A stretch of DNA of 64,000 nt. It comes from Linnemannia hyalina. Taxonomy: Eukaryota > Mortierellomycota > Mortierellomycetes > Mortierellales > Mortierellaceae. Of this stretch, positions 19,882 to 31,549 are shown one piece after another; within the stretch, counting starts at the first letter, position 1, and each line of letters starts with the position of its first letter. The stretch spans positions 62,001 to 126,000 of the forward strand of contig JAHRHY010000024.1 in the NCBI GenBank assembly GCA_019671135.1. The letters are read 5' to 3'. Under the pieces are notes generated by a model. That model did no database searches. It was not told the origin of the DNA and saw only the letters and a program-made list of their open reading frames with translations. The position numbers were made by a program, and so were the translations under genes.

Positions 19882-21535
19882 ATTTTCTAAGGTTTTATTT
19901 GTGGCTTGTTGCCGTATGGTTGAAGATGTAGACGTTTTGCGCTATGGCTTTCTTAATTTCTATGGAAATACAGTCAGAGATTTCCTCCGATGACTGTGTG
20001 TAATTGTGGAGGAAGAGGATGGTGTTTGCTGTGTTTATACCTATAAGGCAGCACGCTGGCAATTGTGGAGGGGTGATGCTGTATTTGGGCTTAATGGAAA
20101 AGATGGGGGGTTTAAAGGATAGCAAAGTATGGAGATCTTCATCGGACCATGTGGGCTTGTCCGTGTATTCTCTCAAAATGAACTGCCATGCTAGGTACTT
20201 GCCCCTGCATCCAAAGACATGGTGGTTTTTGTCAGCCTTTCTTTCCCTGCATCCCTGAGCGTCACAATGGGCGTCCTGTTTCCACCTGTGGGCCCGAAGC
20301 GTGCCACATGGGATAATGTCACGCTTGTATCGCCACCAGAAAGAACGGGCTCTATGTGGAATCTTGGTTTTCCAGAACTTGCGCCATTGGGACTTGGTGC
20401 CGGATTCAGGGTGCATCGTCGAAGGGGTCGGGGGAGGTTCGGGTTCGGGAGTCGGGGACAGGTACTGTCGGATCTGTCTGGTGGAGGCAGTCCCTAGAGT
20501 TACCTTTGTCTTGCCGTTGTCGAGGAGGATGAGTGAGCGTATTCTCTGAGCCAGGCGTTCTCCGGCGACTCCAGCATTCGGTGTCTGTATCGCGTCCAGG
20601 TATGCTTGTGACATTCGCCGAGTATTAGTTCCTGCAAGTTGTGTAATGAGGTCGTCTCTTATGGAGGCCATCCATATCCGGCTCCACCAACCATAGACTA
20701 CAGTATAAAAATATCTGTCAACACCTATTAAAACAGTGTCTTCCTTGAGAGTACAACAAATCTCATCAGCTTTTTCCTTCCACCAGTCTCCATTCTCTAC
20801 ATTCACCACCACTACTTTGTAACATCATGTCCAAGGCTTTCTCAGCTAAAGTAGATGATGTTACAAAGTAGTGGTGGTGAATGTAGAGAATGGAGACTGG
20901 TGGAAGGAAAAAGCTGATGAGATTTGTTGTACTCTCAAGGAAGACACTGTTTTAATAGGTGTTGACAGATATTTTTATACTGTAGTCTATGGTTGGTGGG
21001 GCCGGATATGGATGGCCTCCTATACACTTCGATTTCCGGGAGAGTCGGCGCTTGTATGCCGCCTTGAACTTGTTAGTCCCGTCTATCTCCAACTCGAACA
21101 GGTCTCCAATCCGTGCGGTGAGAGTGGTGTTGTCATTATCCATCGAAGGGAACCACCATTCCAGTGGACTCTCCAGAAAAGTGGTCGAATCTGGTAGTCC
21201 TGCTTGTATGGTGGGTGTCTTGAGTGGAGGAAGTGTGCTGACCGCCTTGACTAGCTGCAGGAGGTGGGGAAGTGTTTGAGTTGTTGGTGGAGTTTGTTCT
21301 CATGAGGGTCCAACATGAAGAATAGGCGGTGGATGTCCCTTGTCTTCCAAAGGATAAGATCCAGTACAATGTCCTTCCCCCAGGAGACTGTCGTAGTCGT
21401 GGCGTTGCGAAGGTGCTTGATGAGAAAAGCCTGTTGTTGCTTCGCCGGATCTATGACCCCAAGGCCGCCGTTGTGTCTAGGGGTGGTGATGACCTTCCAT
21501 GATGCTGATGGTTTGAAGGGGCAAACAAATCGCGT
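19882..21535 (-). mobile_element. LINE-type retrotransposon, 5'-truncated, minus strand
   Basis: Reading from 21535 down: FVCPFKPSASWKVITTPRHN, GGLGVIDPAKQ, VSWGKDIVLDLILWK, then, after an F1 insertion (21020-20663), the C-terminal part with WRKFWKTKIPHRARSFWWRY, IPCGTLRAHRWKQD and the zinc-binding CRERKADKNHHVFGC. It is collinear with the LINE at 22.2-23.9 kb but clearly diverged. The RT catalytic part lies upstream of the truncation and is absent. Confidence 0.8.
20663..21020. mobile_element. Foldback element F1 (copy 2) inside LINE
   Basis: 358 bp, almost all palindrome: arms of about 160 bp meeting near 20828-20860, ends GGAGGCC and GGCCTCC, flanked by TAT on both sides (20660-20662 and 21021-21023). 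Same family as 7306-7756, with a shorter loop. Confidence 0.8.
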
Positions 21536-22110
21536 AATGCAATCAAGAAAAAGAACTCAATGCAAGACTAGCAACAAGCGACCTAAAAGTGTTGGACCTT
21601 TCGTCGATCACGATTCAAACAAAGAAAACGTCCCGTCTATGATAACTCGATCAGAAAACTATATACTTGGCGCATTGTGATTGATCTTTCACTCTCCGCA
21701 AATAAAGGTTGTTCAGCCACAATAGCCACAACGACCACAAGACTAGCCATCGTATTTCGATGTACGTCGGACATGCAAATCATGCCTGCTGATGGGGGCT
21801 AACCTGGACAAATAAGTTTATTTCATCAACCGTTTCTTTCCCCAACGTCACTGGGGGTACCATACAACAATGGTCAAATCGTCATGCTTGAGAGAAACAA
21901 TGAGCATTTGTCGATCATTCGCTAATCGCTCCTTCCCAGAGACGGAGACATTAGCCCTAAACATGCAAAAATGTCATACCAGATGCACTCGCGTTAACCC
22001 ATGCTGGCATACTTCCCATTGCATCCCTATTTAATTCCGGGTTTGGACCATTTGATGACCCGGTTTTGACCAATTAATTAAGGTTTTACCGCAATTTGTG
22101 ACTTGTTTTT
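21536..22110. other. No clear gene; possible remnant exon at 21540-21680
   Basis: A short plus-strand stretch (RKRTQCKTSNKRPKSVGPF, then a KEN-like motif) ends with TGA at 21678. It could be an exon of a host gene split by the LINE insertion at 21535, but without a recognisable start or splice partner I cannot support a gene. The remaining DNA to 22110 shows nothing. Confidence 0.25.
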
Positions 22111-22205
22111 TTCATCCCGACGCGGTTTCTTCCCTTAAATTTTCCTCATCCCTTGATGTTGCCCCTTGTTGTTGTCCCTTGATCTTCTCCCATCCCTTCC
22201 CTTCT

Positions 22206-23918
22206 CCTCCACAACCGAATGGTCAGCATTGGAGGATACCCTACGGACCTATGGCCGCGCATCCAATGCCAAAGTCAACCTGTCCAAAACTGTGGCCTTT
22301 CCTATGGCCTCCTCCTACTCCAAAGAATTGCAGACTCATCTGGAACATTTGGACGTGCGATGGCATGACTACAACTCCGCCGATGCTTTGATCTACCTTG
22401 GATTCCCTATCTTTTTCAACCGCGATCAGGAAAAAGACTTCTGGGACAAGACTCTGAAGAAGATACAATCAGCCATAACCATACACTCTTCCCGATCCCC
22501 CTCCGTCCTGGGCCGAGCCACCACCACCATCAACTCTCTTATCCTCTCCAAACTTTGGCACCTATCCTGGATTGTCAACCCCCCGCTCGACTTTTTGCGA
22601 AAGGTGAAGGCTGCAGTCACCAAATTCGTATGCTCCTTTAAACCAAGGCCATCATGGGAGGTGATCACTACTCCAAGGGACAAGGGTGGCCTAGGCGTTA
22701 TTGACCCAGCTACTCAATGCCATGTTTTCCAACTCAAGCATATCCGCAATGCTCTCTCCACTAATGTCTCTTGGGGTAAGGATATCATTCTTGATATCAT
22801 CCGATGGAGGACCAAAACGTCTCACCGCCTTGCCTTCCTCCTAGCACCCCTGGACGGACAGTACAGATCCTTATTGGCAGGTTTTCCCGGTCTGCAACGA
22901 TTGGTATCTGCGGCGTCCCTCCTCCCTTCCCTCAAAGCACTGGCCCTTGCTGATCCCTTGCCGGACTCTGTAACACTTGCCTCCTCACCAATCGAATGGT
23001 GGTTTGAAACGACGGATACCACCATCAAGACCCTCAGACTCCGAGTGGAAGAGCTCTTTCAGTTTTCTCCTGACAACAATGGGCTCCTCCAACTGGTCAG
23101 AAAAACACACCTTTCCCCCAAGCTCCGCCTTGCTCAAGTGGAACTAGGGATCCAGGCCTACCAAGAACGTCGTCGAATGCGCCACAGTATGCAGCAAGCA
23201 CTCTCGAACCCACCCAAGATCACGCAGGATGATACATTGGCACAGCATATCCTCTCATCTGTCTTGATCCCAAACGACAGTAATCCCATCACTCTGGAAT
23301 CGGCCACGAACAAACACCTTCGAGCCTTTTTGAGGCAAGACACACCACCAAACCCAAACTCCTCAACCCAACCAGAGACGGGAACCTCGAAACAGTGGCG
23401 CCAATTCTGGAGCGCTAAAATACCACACCGGGCCAGGACCACGTGGTGGAGATTTAAAAGGGATTGGCTTCCTTGCGGAACTCTACGTCAAAAAATCTGG
23501 AAGCAGGATCCTCATTGGAACATGGCCGGATGTCGTGAGCGACGTGAGGACAAGGCGCATCACATCTTTCAGTGCGCTCCTAAATACATCGCTTGGTAAA
23601 CAATCCTCAAGGAACACACATCCAAACCACTTTGGTCAGATGATGACCTTGATAAAGTCTCGTCTTTCCATCCTCCAACCTTTGATATCAAACCCCAATT
23701 TAACATTACTATCCCACAATTGCTGGCTTGTTGCCTCATTGGTATTTCAACAGCCAACACCGTTCTTTTTCTTCATTAACACACTCAATCTAGTAGCGAT
23801 ATCATCCACACCATACTTCGCGAAATCACCAAAACCATAGCACAAAATAACTCAATCAAGGCTGTTTAAGCCACAATAAATCCTCTCTTTTCCCTCAAAA
23901 AAAAAAAAAAAACAACCC
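22206..23918 (+). mobile_element. LINE-type retrotransposon, 5'-truncated, with poly(A) and 17-bp duplication
   Basis: Flanked by the direct repeat CCCATCCCTTCCCTTCT at 22189-22205 and 23919-23935, and ending in an A-run at about 23897-23913. This is a textbook target-primed insertion. Only the 3' third of the element is present, inserted into a TTGTCCCTTGATG minisatellite visible on both sides. Confidence 0.9.
22215..23599 (+). pseudogene. LINE ORF2 C-terminal part (post-palm RT and zinc-binding end)
   Basis: Begins in the RT thumb region (NAKVNLSKTVAFPMA, ALIYLGFPIFFN) and runs about 455 residues to a TAA at 23597. Landmarks: SWEVITTPRDKGGLGVIDPA, SWGKDIILDIIRWRTKTSHR, WRQFWSAKIPHRARTTWWRF and the zinc-ribbon-like CRERREDKAHHIFQC. 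In the minus-strand copy the final part continues past the equivalent of this stop (WQFILREYTDKPTW), so the TAA in 'YIAW-stop' is likely a lesion. The catalytic YADD-type motif is not present. Confidence 0.85.
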
Positions 23919-23935
23919 CCCATCCCTTCCCTTCT

Positions 23936-24352
23936 TCTAGCAACCCTTGAATTTGGCGTTAACCCTTGATGTTGTCCTATTCTTTGGTGTTGGCCTTTTA
24001 CGTTGTCTCTTGGTAGTGTCCCTTGATAGTGTCTTTTGATGGATGTTGTCCCTTGGTATTGTCCCTTGATCTCTTCCCATCCTTCCCTTCTATGAGTACC
24101 CTTGAACTTTTTCCAGCATCCCTTTCTTTTTTTAGCACCTCTTGGATTTTAGTTATCCCTTGTTTTTGTCCCTTGATGTTGCCCTTTGCTGTTGCACTTT
24201 GATGTTGTTCTTTGGCATTGTCACTTGGTGTTGTCACTTGGTATTGTCCCTTGGTGTTCTCCCTTAGTGTTGTCCCTTGATGTTGTCCCTTGGTGTTGTC
24301 CCTTGGTGTCCTCCCTTAGTGTTGTCCCTTGATGTTGTCCCTTGATGTCCAT
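23936..24352. repeat. Minisatellite, about 15-bp unit TTGTCCCTTGRTGTTG
   Basis: Imperfect tandem copies of a CCCTTGATGTTGT/CCCTTGGTGTTGT unit run through this stretch and also at 22115-22205, on the other side of the LINE. The open frame on the minus strand (KGNIKGQKQGITK) is only the repeat read through. Confidence 0.75.
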
Positions 24353-24439
24353 TGGTCTCTCTATGCACATTTTGTTTATGCATCTGCTCAATGTCCATCT
24401 TTTCCTTCACACATCACTGTCAAGGCGACCTTCTTCATG

Positions 24440-24771
24440 TATATAAAGAAGCTACACTTACCCAGCGTCCTGTATCAAACATCCAATCCTAGCTCAACAC
24501 TCTGGACTCGCAACAGCACACGCAACACTCGCAACAACTTCTACAAGAACCATCGCCAGCACCCTCGCAAGAGCCACCACACAAACGAACTCCGTCGCAG
24601 AACTCTTGCCAGAGCATCACAGACCCTATCAAGAACGCTCACTGGTACGCTCATAGCATCTAACGATCATACACATAGAGTAAGATGTGCTGCTAAACTT
24701 TGTTGTTGCCACACAGGAAAAGACCCAGCTGTTTGTATACTAATGAACTATTTGCTGCTTTACCACTGTAG
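24440..24771 (+). promoter_or_regulatory. TATA box and 5'-UTR intron of secreted-protein gene
   Basis: TATATAAAGAAG at 24440, a CA-rich leader with ACACTCGCAACA-type repeats, and a likely intron from GTACGC at 24645 to TAG at 24771, two bases before the start codon. The leader itself is open in one frame but has a repetitive, non-protein-like composition. Confidence 0.55.
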
Positions 24772-24773
24772 AG

Positions 24774-25385
24774 ATGAGATCCAACTACATCTACTTCTTT
24801 ACTCTCCTGGGTTTAGTTGCAGTGGCGTGTGGCCAGGACGTCGATCAGGAGGAGGAGCAATGATTAGCGCGAGAAATCGAACAAATCATTTGCGTCACAG
24901 AGAAGGATGACATGGCAGTGTTCTACAGTTGTATTGAGTGTTGTCAAGGAATGCATCCGTACACTGCCTTGGCAGAACCCAATGCCATCGTCAGGAAAGA
25001 GTTGACACATACCCCAGAATTCGGACCACTGACCCGGGAGGCTATGTGCGGCAGCGCCTTGGGAGGATATGCAGACCGTCTCAAGAGAGCAGTTGCGGAT
25101 GTGAAAGGCGATTTGAAACCCGAATGCGCCACCGCGGCCGGGATTGCCAAATTCTATGACCAGAAGGTTGAGTGTTTCAGGGAATGCAGAGATTCAGAGT
25201 TTCCCGGGCAGAAAAAAATTTGTATTCCGTTTGTTCCCGACCCCACCGCTAATCCGCCCAAATACGTAGGACCTTCACCAGACTCTCCATATTCTATTTG
25301 GGAAGCCATTACAGGCGGCTATGACGCACCTCATAACTCAAATAAGTTTAGAACAGATGGGTCCCAGGGGGCGAACTCACATTAG
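24774..25385 (+). pseudogene. Secreted Cys-rich protein with an in-frame TGA
   Basis: The ATG at 24774 opens a signal peptide (MRSNYIYFFTLLGLVAVACG) followed by an acidic stretch. An in-frame TGA at 24861-24863 (context CAA TGA TTA) interrupts it, after which the same frame continues for 173 codons (REIEQIICVTEKDDMAVFYS, CIECCQGMHPY) with eleven further Cys to the TAG at 25383-25385. Only the upstream part carries the secretion signal, so the two halves belong together. The gene is either a recent nonsense allele, a readthrough case, or an assembly error. The Met at 24912 could start a non-secreted product, but that is less likely. I do not recognise the family; small secreted, possibly effector-like by layout only. 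Confidence 0.6.
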
Positions 25386-25399
25386 GCTCACATTAGGTA

Positions 25400-25920
25400 G
25401 TTTCATCTTATTATATTATTATCCCTTTTGAACTCTATTTTTACTTCTTATGCGTAGAAAACGCCAATAAGAAATATGTGGGCATACCTGAAGAAACAGC
25501 TTTGAAAATATCCAGAACGACCAAAAAGCTGTTATGAGCTATGGCAGAGAATATCGGTGGAGTGGTACAAGATCCCAGTCGAATATTGTCGTTCTCTCAT
25601 TCAAAGTATGCCAAGGAGAGTCGCTGCTGTTCACAGAGCAAAGGGAAAGCAGACTAAATACTGAGCAAGATACATGAACAAAAGGTATGAATATTTGCTT
25701 ACTTCATTTTAGTTGTATGGTTCAAAACTACCCCAATGATCCATGATAACTAAGGCAATGATATTTCTACAAGTACTATAGATGTAGGTCCGTTACGTAT
25801 TGATCTCCTCGTCAGAATCAAGGACACTTATAGCGCCAGGGTTGGCAGCATTTCTATCACAAACCAACGAGAAATTAAAAAAACCATATCATTTAATAAA
25901 ACATTGGGGCAGTTTTGAAC
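25400..25920. other. Intergenic, no feature seen
   Basis: AT-rich sequence with no credible coding region, RNA gene or repeat that I can identify. Confidence 0.5.
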
Positions 25921-25922
25921 CC

Positions 25923-26105
25923 TAGTGTATTCTCAAGAATGTTCGACATTCGGCATTCGATTCGATTCGATTCGCTTTTATTCGATTCGGCTCGACCTTT
26001 ATTCGACTTTTATTCGATTTAAATAAGGTCGAATCAAATAAAAGTCGAGTCTAATCGAATAAAAGTCGAATCGAATCGAGTCCTTATTCGACAGTTGAGA
26101 AAGTC
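25923..26105. repeat. (ATTCG)n-type array element, copy 1
   Basis: Starts TTCTCAAGAATGTTCGACAT, then arrays of GATTC/TTCGA with both orientations (ATTCGATTCG and CGAATCGAAT), so it can fold on itself. The same leader and array recur at 35622-35935. No coding potential. Confidence 0.7.
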
Positions 26106-26227
26106 TACTGACAGGGTATATCTGCATCTACTTAGTCCAACACATATAATTGATTGTGGAATTCACAGCGTTCCTACAACTCTGCCCCGACCCCCTTCCT
26201 GTGAAACAGTATGTAGGTGGTGAGAAT

Positions 26228-26312
26228 TTGTCGCACTTGCGTTTTTTCCAGATGACTTGTAGCACTTGCGATTATTCCAGAAGATGTGTAGCACTTGCGA
26301 ATTTCAGGGATA
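26228..26312. repeat. Three tandem copies of a roughly 30-bp unit
   Basis: TGTCGCACTTGCGTTTTTTC, TGTAGCACTTGCGATTATTC and TGTAGCACTTGCGAATTTCA follow at roughly 30-bp spacing. Part of the following 75 bp (ATAACTGGCTATTGGCAGTC) matches 30757 onward and the inverse of 12745. Confidence 0.55.
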
Positions 26313-26515
26313 ACTGGCTATTGGCAGTCAAGCGTTCATAGTGACGATGCTTATTGATCTTTCGATGTCGGCTCTTTCAATCCTTGCTTCGGCAGGAAAT
26401 TGAGGTCGCGTTGTTGATGCTATGTTCCCTACAAAGTGATTTTATTACTTATCTGCTTAAGAGTACTATATTACTTAATAGTGATAGTACTAGCTTTGGA
26501 AATCTTGGCCAGCGC

Positions 26516-29500
26516 CTAGGCGCCGTCGTCTCCGATCGAGTTGTCACACAAGTTCAAAGTGTTGAAAGCCGAGTTGCTCTTGAGTGCCTCAATCAGCGCC
26601 TTGGTTCCGTCGTCTCCGATCGAGTCGTCATACAAGTTCAAAGTGGTGAGAGCCGAGTTGGTCTTGAGTGCCTCAGCCAGCGCCTTGGCTCCGTCGTCTC
26701 CGATCGAGTTGCAACGCAAGTCCAAAGTGGTGAGAGCCGAGTTGGTCTTAAGTGCCTCAGCCAGCGCCTTGGCTCCGTCGTCTCCGATCGAGTTGTAACA
26801 TAAGTTCCAAGTTGTGAGAACCGAATTGCTCTTAAGTGCCTCAGCCAGCGCCTTGGCTCCGTCGGATCCGATCGCGTTGACATGCAAGTCCAAAGTGGTA
26901 AGAGCCGAGTTGGTCTTGAGTGCCTCAGCCAGCGCCATGGCTCCGTCGTCTCCGATCGAGTTGTAACTTAAGTTCAAAGTGGCGAGAGTCGAGTTGGACT
27001 TGAGTACCTCAGCCAGCGCATTGGTTTTGTCATCTCCGATCGAGTTAAAGTTCAAGTTCAAAGTGGTGAGAGTAGAGTTGGTCTTGAGTGCCTCAGCCAG
27101 CGCCTTGGCTCCGTCGGATCCGATCGAGTTGTAACTCAAGTTCCAAGTTGTGAGAGCCGAATTGCTCTTGAGTGCCTCAGCCAGCGCCTTGGCTCCATCG
27201 GATCCGATCGAGTTTTCCTCCAAGTTCAAAGTGGTGAGAGTCGAGTTGGTCTTGAGTGCCTCAGCCAGCGCCTTGGCTCCGTCGGATCCGATCGCGTTAT
27301 CATGCAAGTCCAAAGTGGTGAGAGCCGAGTTGGTCTTGAGTGCCTCAGCCAGCACCTTGGCTTCGTCGTCTCCGATCGAGTTGTAACGCAAGTTCAAAGT
27401 GGTGAGAGCCGAGTTGGTCTTGAGTGCCTCAGCCAGCGCCTTGGCTCCGTCGCCTCCGATCAAGTTGTCGAGCAAGTTAATAGTGGCAAGATTCGAGTTG
27501 GTTCTGAGTACTTCAGAAAATGCTAGAAGTCCTTTAAACCAGATCTTGTTCATTTGCAAGTCCAAGGTGGTTAGAGTCGAGTTTGTTTTAAGTGTCTCAG
27601 CCAGCGCCTGCGCTCCATTATCTCCGATCGAATTCCCTTGCAAATTCACAGTGGTCAGAGTCGAGTTTATCTTGAGTGCCTCAGACAGCGCCTGTGCTCC
27701 GGTGTCTCCGATCGAGTTGTTGGACAAGTTCAAATTGGTCAGAGTCGAGTTGGTCTTGAGTGCCTCAGACAGCGCCTGTGCTCCGGTGTCTCCGATCGAG
27801 TTGCCTTGCAAGTTCAAAGTGGTCAGAGTTGAGTTGGTCTTGAGTGCCTCAGACAGCGCCTGTGCTTCGTAGGATCCAATCTTGCTGTCCTGCAAGTCCA
27901 AAGTGGTCAGAGTCGAGTTGGTCTTGAGCGCTTCTGCCAGTGGTTCTAATTCCTTTGCTCCAAACGGTCCAGGTACCAACTTGAAAGATAGCTCAGAACG
28001 GTGGGATGGTTTCTTTGGGTGAAAAGCGGAGAGCATAACAAAGTCCCTCGGCAAGACAACATGAATCGTTTTCATACTTCGAAGTTCAATGATGCGGTAA
28101 AGCGGTTTGAAGCGGGATGTCGGTATCATTTTGCTGAAGGTGGATCGGCCAAGACTAGTTCCAAATTGTCCAAGATCGAGTCGGAGCATCGGTAATCCTG
28201 ATTTCTTGAGTGCATCGTGTAATGCCTCAAGATCACTCCTGGTACACTCCCACCTCAATTCCACAACGAGTTCGAGGACACTCTTGGCTTTGACGACGGC
28301 ACTATAAAACTCGGTGGCGGCAAAACTGGACCTCAGAGTTATAGTGATCTTTCCCAGTTGCTCATCAAATTCTCCTTGCGCTAGCTTGACCACATCGCGG
28401 AGCTTCTGATCATGCTTCTCTTGATAACCGGCTCGGTAGTGGTCACGACAAACCCATTTGACATGCCCCTCCGAAGTAGTCATTCGATAAAGGTTCCCGA
28501 GAAGATTCTCCTCCTCCGCTGTCTTCAAGAATGATCCTAACTGGCGCAACTCGACACCTTCTAGACCCTCGACATTGCTCAAGTAGTTGGTCAGATCTTG
28601 TTGCGGCATTGCTGCCTGAGACTCAGTGTTGATGAAATCCCCTGGAGATGATGCTTGAATTCTGGTCAATTGATTATCGATACATGCGACAGAATAATCG
28701 ATCTTGGCCGCGACTGACTCGACAGCCTGTTTGACAGAGTCAGCTAGCTCAACAACATTAAGACTAGCCAAGGTAGGCATAACATGACCAGCGACACCTG
28801 TGCCGAGCTTGATCAGCTCAAGCATCAACAAAAGAAACGGACCATATCTCTTGAAGAATTCGGTTGGCTCGCGGATGAGATATCCCTCGTGTTTGGCCAG
28901 GTGGAGATGATGTGGCACCTGAATAATAATCAAAATAACGATTAGCATTAGCGGGCATAAAATTTAACGAGATAAGAGAGCTATTTTAGCGGGAGCCGTG
29001 CTACTTTTAACACAGCCCGTCTCCCTTACATGGAAAGGACCAGATCGGATATGGCATTGGCCGATATAGTGTAGTACCTTGCTATTACTGGGCTCGGTAT
29101 GCTTGCCGCACTCACAAATGAAATACAGTCGAAACTTGGCCCTGAACCAGTTGCTAGGATCGTACTTGGTCAATTCTTCTGGAAGCACAATAAACAGCCG
29201 AGGAATAGGATACTCCGCAAGTTCCAACTGCTGCGTCAAAATAGCCTCGGTCTTGCTCTGGATCAGAATCAGTCGGTCATTCATCTGCCTTTGCAACTCC
29301 AAAACCTCTCGGACAATCTGCTGAGTAGTAGCGCCTTGGTGCTGGGTCATGGCGCCCTGATCGTGAAGTGCATCCAGCCTACGAATGACTGCACCCTGGA
29401 ATCCCTGGCAAGGCTCGGTAGATGAGTGGTCGGCGGAAGTCTCCGCAGCTATGGCAAGGCTAGAAACCGACTCAGCAGGTGCCGCGGGCGAGCTTGTTCC

Positions 29501-30313
29501 AGATCCTTTAGCGGATGAGCTTGATGGAGGGCTGGCGAGGAGCACACCAATGATGGCGCCGGGAGGACAGGCATCCGCTTGATTATTGTATTGGGTGTTG
29601 ATTGGAGGATTGGCAGGGGTATCGATGGCAGGATTGGTTGAAGCATTGGCGGGAGCACTGGTAGAAACATTAATTGCTGCATCAGCTGGTGGATGAAGAT
29701 TGACGGGAGCATCGCCGGAGGGATTGGTCGGAGTTTCAGCAGGATCAGCAGGAGGAATAGCGGAAGGAATGGCAGCAGGACTGGTGTTTAAAGCATCGGT
29801 GGGAGCATCGGCGGGAGTATCGGCGGAAGCATTGGCAGGAGCATTGGTAGAAGCATCGGCGGGAGCATCGGTGCAAGGAATGGCAGGGGGATTGGCAGCA
29901 AGATTCGCAGGAGGGTTGGCGGAGGTGTCATCTCGGCTATTGGCAGGAATTGCCATCGGCGAGTCGACATGAACATGCTCGGCAGCAGAGGACAAAACAA
30001 CGTCCAGGACTACACCTGCGTGGTGTTTGATGCAGTGAGGCACGATTCTAGAGTAATGTAAGCATAGTCTCAGCATGACTAAACTTCGTTGTCCTGTCTC
30101 AAACATGTACTCTGGCGTTCTTTTGGGTTACCTTTTTCGATTCGGATCCTTCATCATAGTAACAGTGACTTTGCCGTTCTTGACGTGTTTGACTCCTGGA
30201 AAGACTTGTTCAATGTCCTCCCAGGAGACGACATACTGCCCATCGATATGATCGCAAGGGATTTCCTCAATATCCATGCTCCCAATCAAGCGAAACGATT
30301 GAGTGAGCTCCAT
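26516..30313 (-). CDS. NOD/RNI-type leucine-rich-repeat protein with 17 LRRs
   Basis: Three exons: 30313-30132 (MELTQSFRLIG, DIEEIPCDHIDGQYVVSWED), 30047-29078 and 28918-26516, joined by GT-AG introns of 84 and 159 bp that keep frame (AG|A giving Arg, then phase 0). Exon 2 has a roughly 150-residue Ala/Pro/Asn/Thr low-complexity stretch, then EVLELQRQMNDRLILIQSKT and LFIVLPEELTKYDPSNWFRA. Exon 3 has a helical region and then 17 ribonuclease-inhibitor-type 28-residue LRRs of the form ALAEALKTNSTLTTLNLxxNSIGDDGAK. No NACHT or P-loop is visible. The last repeat stops at TAG exactly where the other repeats have Lys (AAG). About 1,180 residues; likely cytoplasmic scaffold or recognition protein. 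A start upstream at MQDIHPE is possible. Confidence 0.85.
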
Positions 30314-30756
30314 TGTTGTCTCTGGATGAATGTCTTGCATGTAAATGATAAAGAAAACGGCGGGTTTGTGTAGAAAAGCGAAAATGAAGGGAATGGTTGG
30401 GATGGAAGGTGAGTTGGAGTGAGTGAAAGAGACAAAATTTTGGTTTTCAACTCCAACATTTGGCCGTCCCTCCACAGCATCTGGATGTAGTACACTATTT
30501 TTATATCAAGGGGAGAGTGCATGATTGATGTATGCTCTGTCATTTGATATTGATCATGGTTGCACAAGGAAAATTTCAAGGGAACTGAGGAGAAAGTCGA
30601 GGGTACCTGTTGACCGATTACTCACAAAGTGCTTTGCCACTCTCCCTTTGTCCCTTTGTTTTGCCATCTGTCATCTTGCTGTGTAGTTTTACTATTTGTT
30701 GCTCTACTACTTACTGACATTCCACTTATTATTGTTTCGCTAGCTATTTCAACAGA

Positions 30757-31208
30757 GATAACTGGCTTGTGGCAGCCAAGTATTCATAGCGATGTTGCTT
30801 TTTGGTCTTTCGATATCGGCCTTTTTAATTAGAATTCCAGGCTACGTGATCATTTGTTCAAATGCTGAAATTTAGGGTGTTGTTACAAAAGATGTGGTGG
30901 CTAGGCAGTGGCGGCGATGCCTTAGGTTAGCAGTCATATTCTTTAGTAGACATAGTATTAGTAGTGCGCCGAGCCCTCTTGTCTGCTCTCGTCCAAGTGA
31001 CGTGTAAAAGGACCTTGTATTCATATTATTAAAAGAGGGGGTTGTTACCTGCAGCGTGCCAGCGAAACTCTTGTCAATACTGCTCTCGTCCAAGTGATGT
31101 GTAAAAGGACAAAGAGCAGACAAGAGGGCTCGGCGCACTACTAATACTATGTCTACTAAAGAATATGACTGCTAACCTAAGGCATCGCCGCCACTGCCTA
31201 GCCACCAC
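30757..31208. repeat. Dispersed repeat with long inverted arms
   Basis: The block GTGGTGGCTAGGCAGTGGCG (30894-30990) is repeated inverted at about 31110-31208 around a roughly 120-bp spacer that includes GTCCAAGTGACGTGTAAAAG and its partial repeat. The single-copy form at 12813-12975 shows the un-rearranged order, so this looks like an inverted duplication. Confidence 0.6.
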
Positions 31209-31424
31209 TGTCAAGAAAGCAGACCAAGCAATAGAATGAAGTAGATAAAGAGAACCTTGATCAAGGACTAGGAAATGAGTATAAGGAATAGGTTAAAGCG
31301 TATGTTGTATTGGCGATACCAAGTAAAGAGCTATAGATTTGCTATCTAAGGCCCTTTTATATTTGTTAGGGCGAAGTCACAAGAGCAAGCTCTTGTATCG
31401 TGACAACCACATCTTTTTGTAACA
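31209..31424 (-). mobile_element. Possible solo LTR
   Basis: On the minus strand it starts TGTTACAAAAAGATG and ends TTTCTTGACA, so it has TG...CA ends over 216 bp, with a TATA-like AAATATAAAAGG inside. No target duplication is seen, and the start overlaps a repeat that also occurs without it (30881), so this is tentative. Confidence 0.4.
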
Positions 31425-31549
31425 GTATCATGGTGACTTAAGGGGCGTGATAAATCTCACTTTACTGTGTTCCTTTTGGTAGACTTCGTGGGGGTGGGAG
31501 TGGTCTTCTCAATAAGACGCAGGGCATCCGCCAACGGTGCTCGATCATT

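Noticed and set aside
22822..23442. Minus-strand open frames opposite the LINE
   Set aside because: They mirror the LINE coding strand; none shows family-like sequence.
26541..27872. Long plus-strand frames (AELVLSASASALAPS repeats) over the LRR gene
   Set aside because: They are the antisense of the 84-bp LRR repeat and have no independent start or domain.
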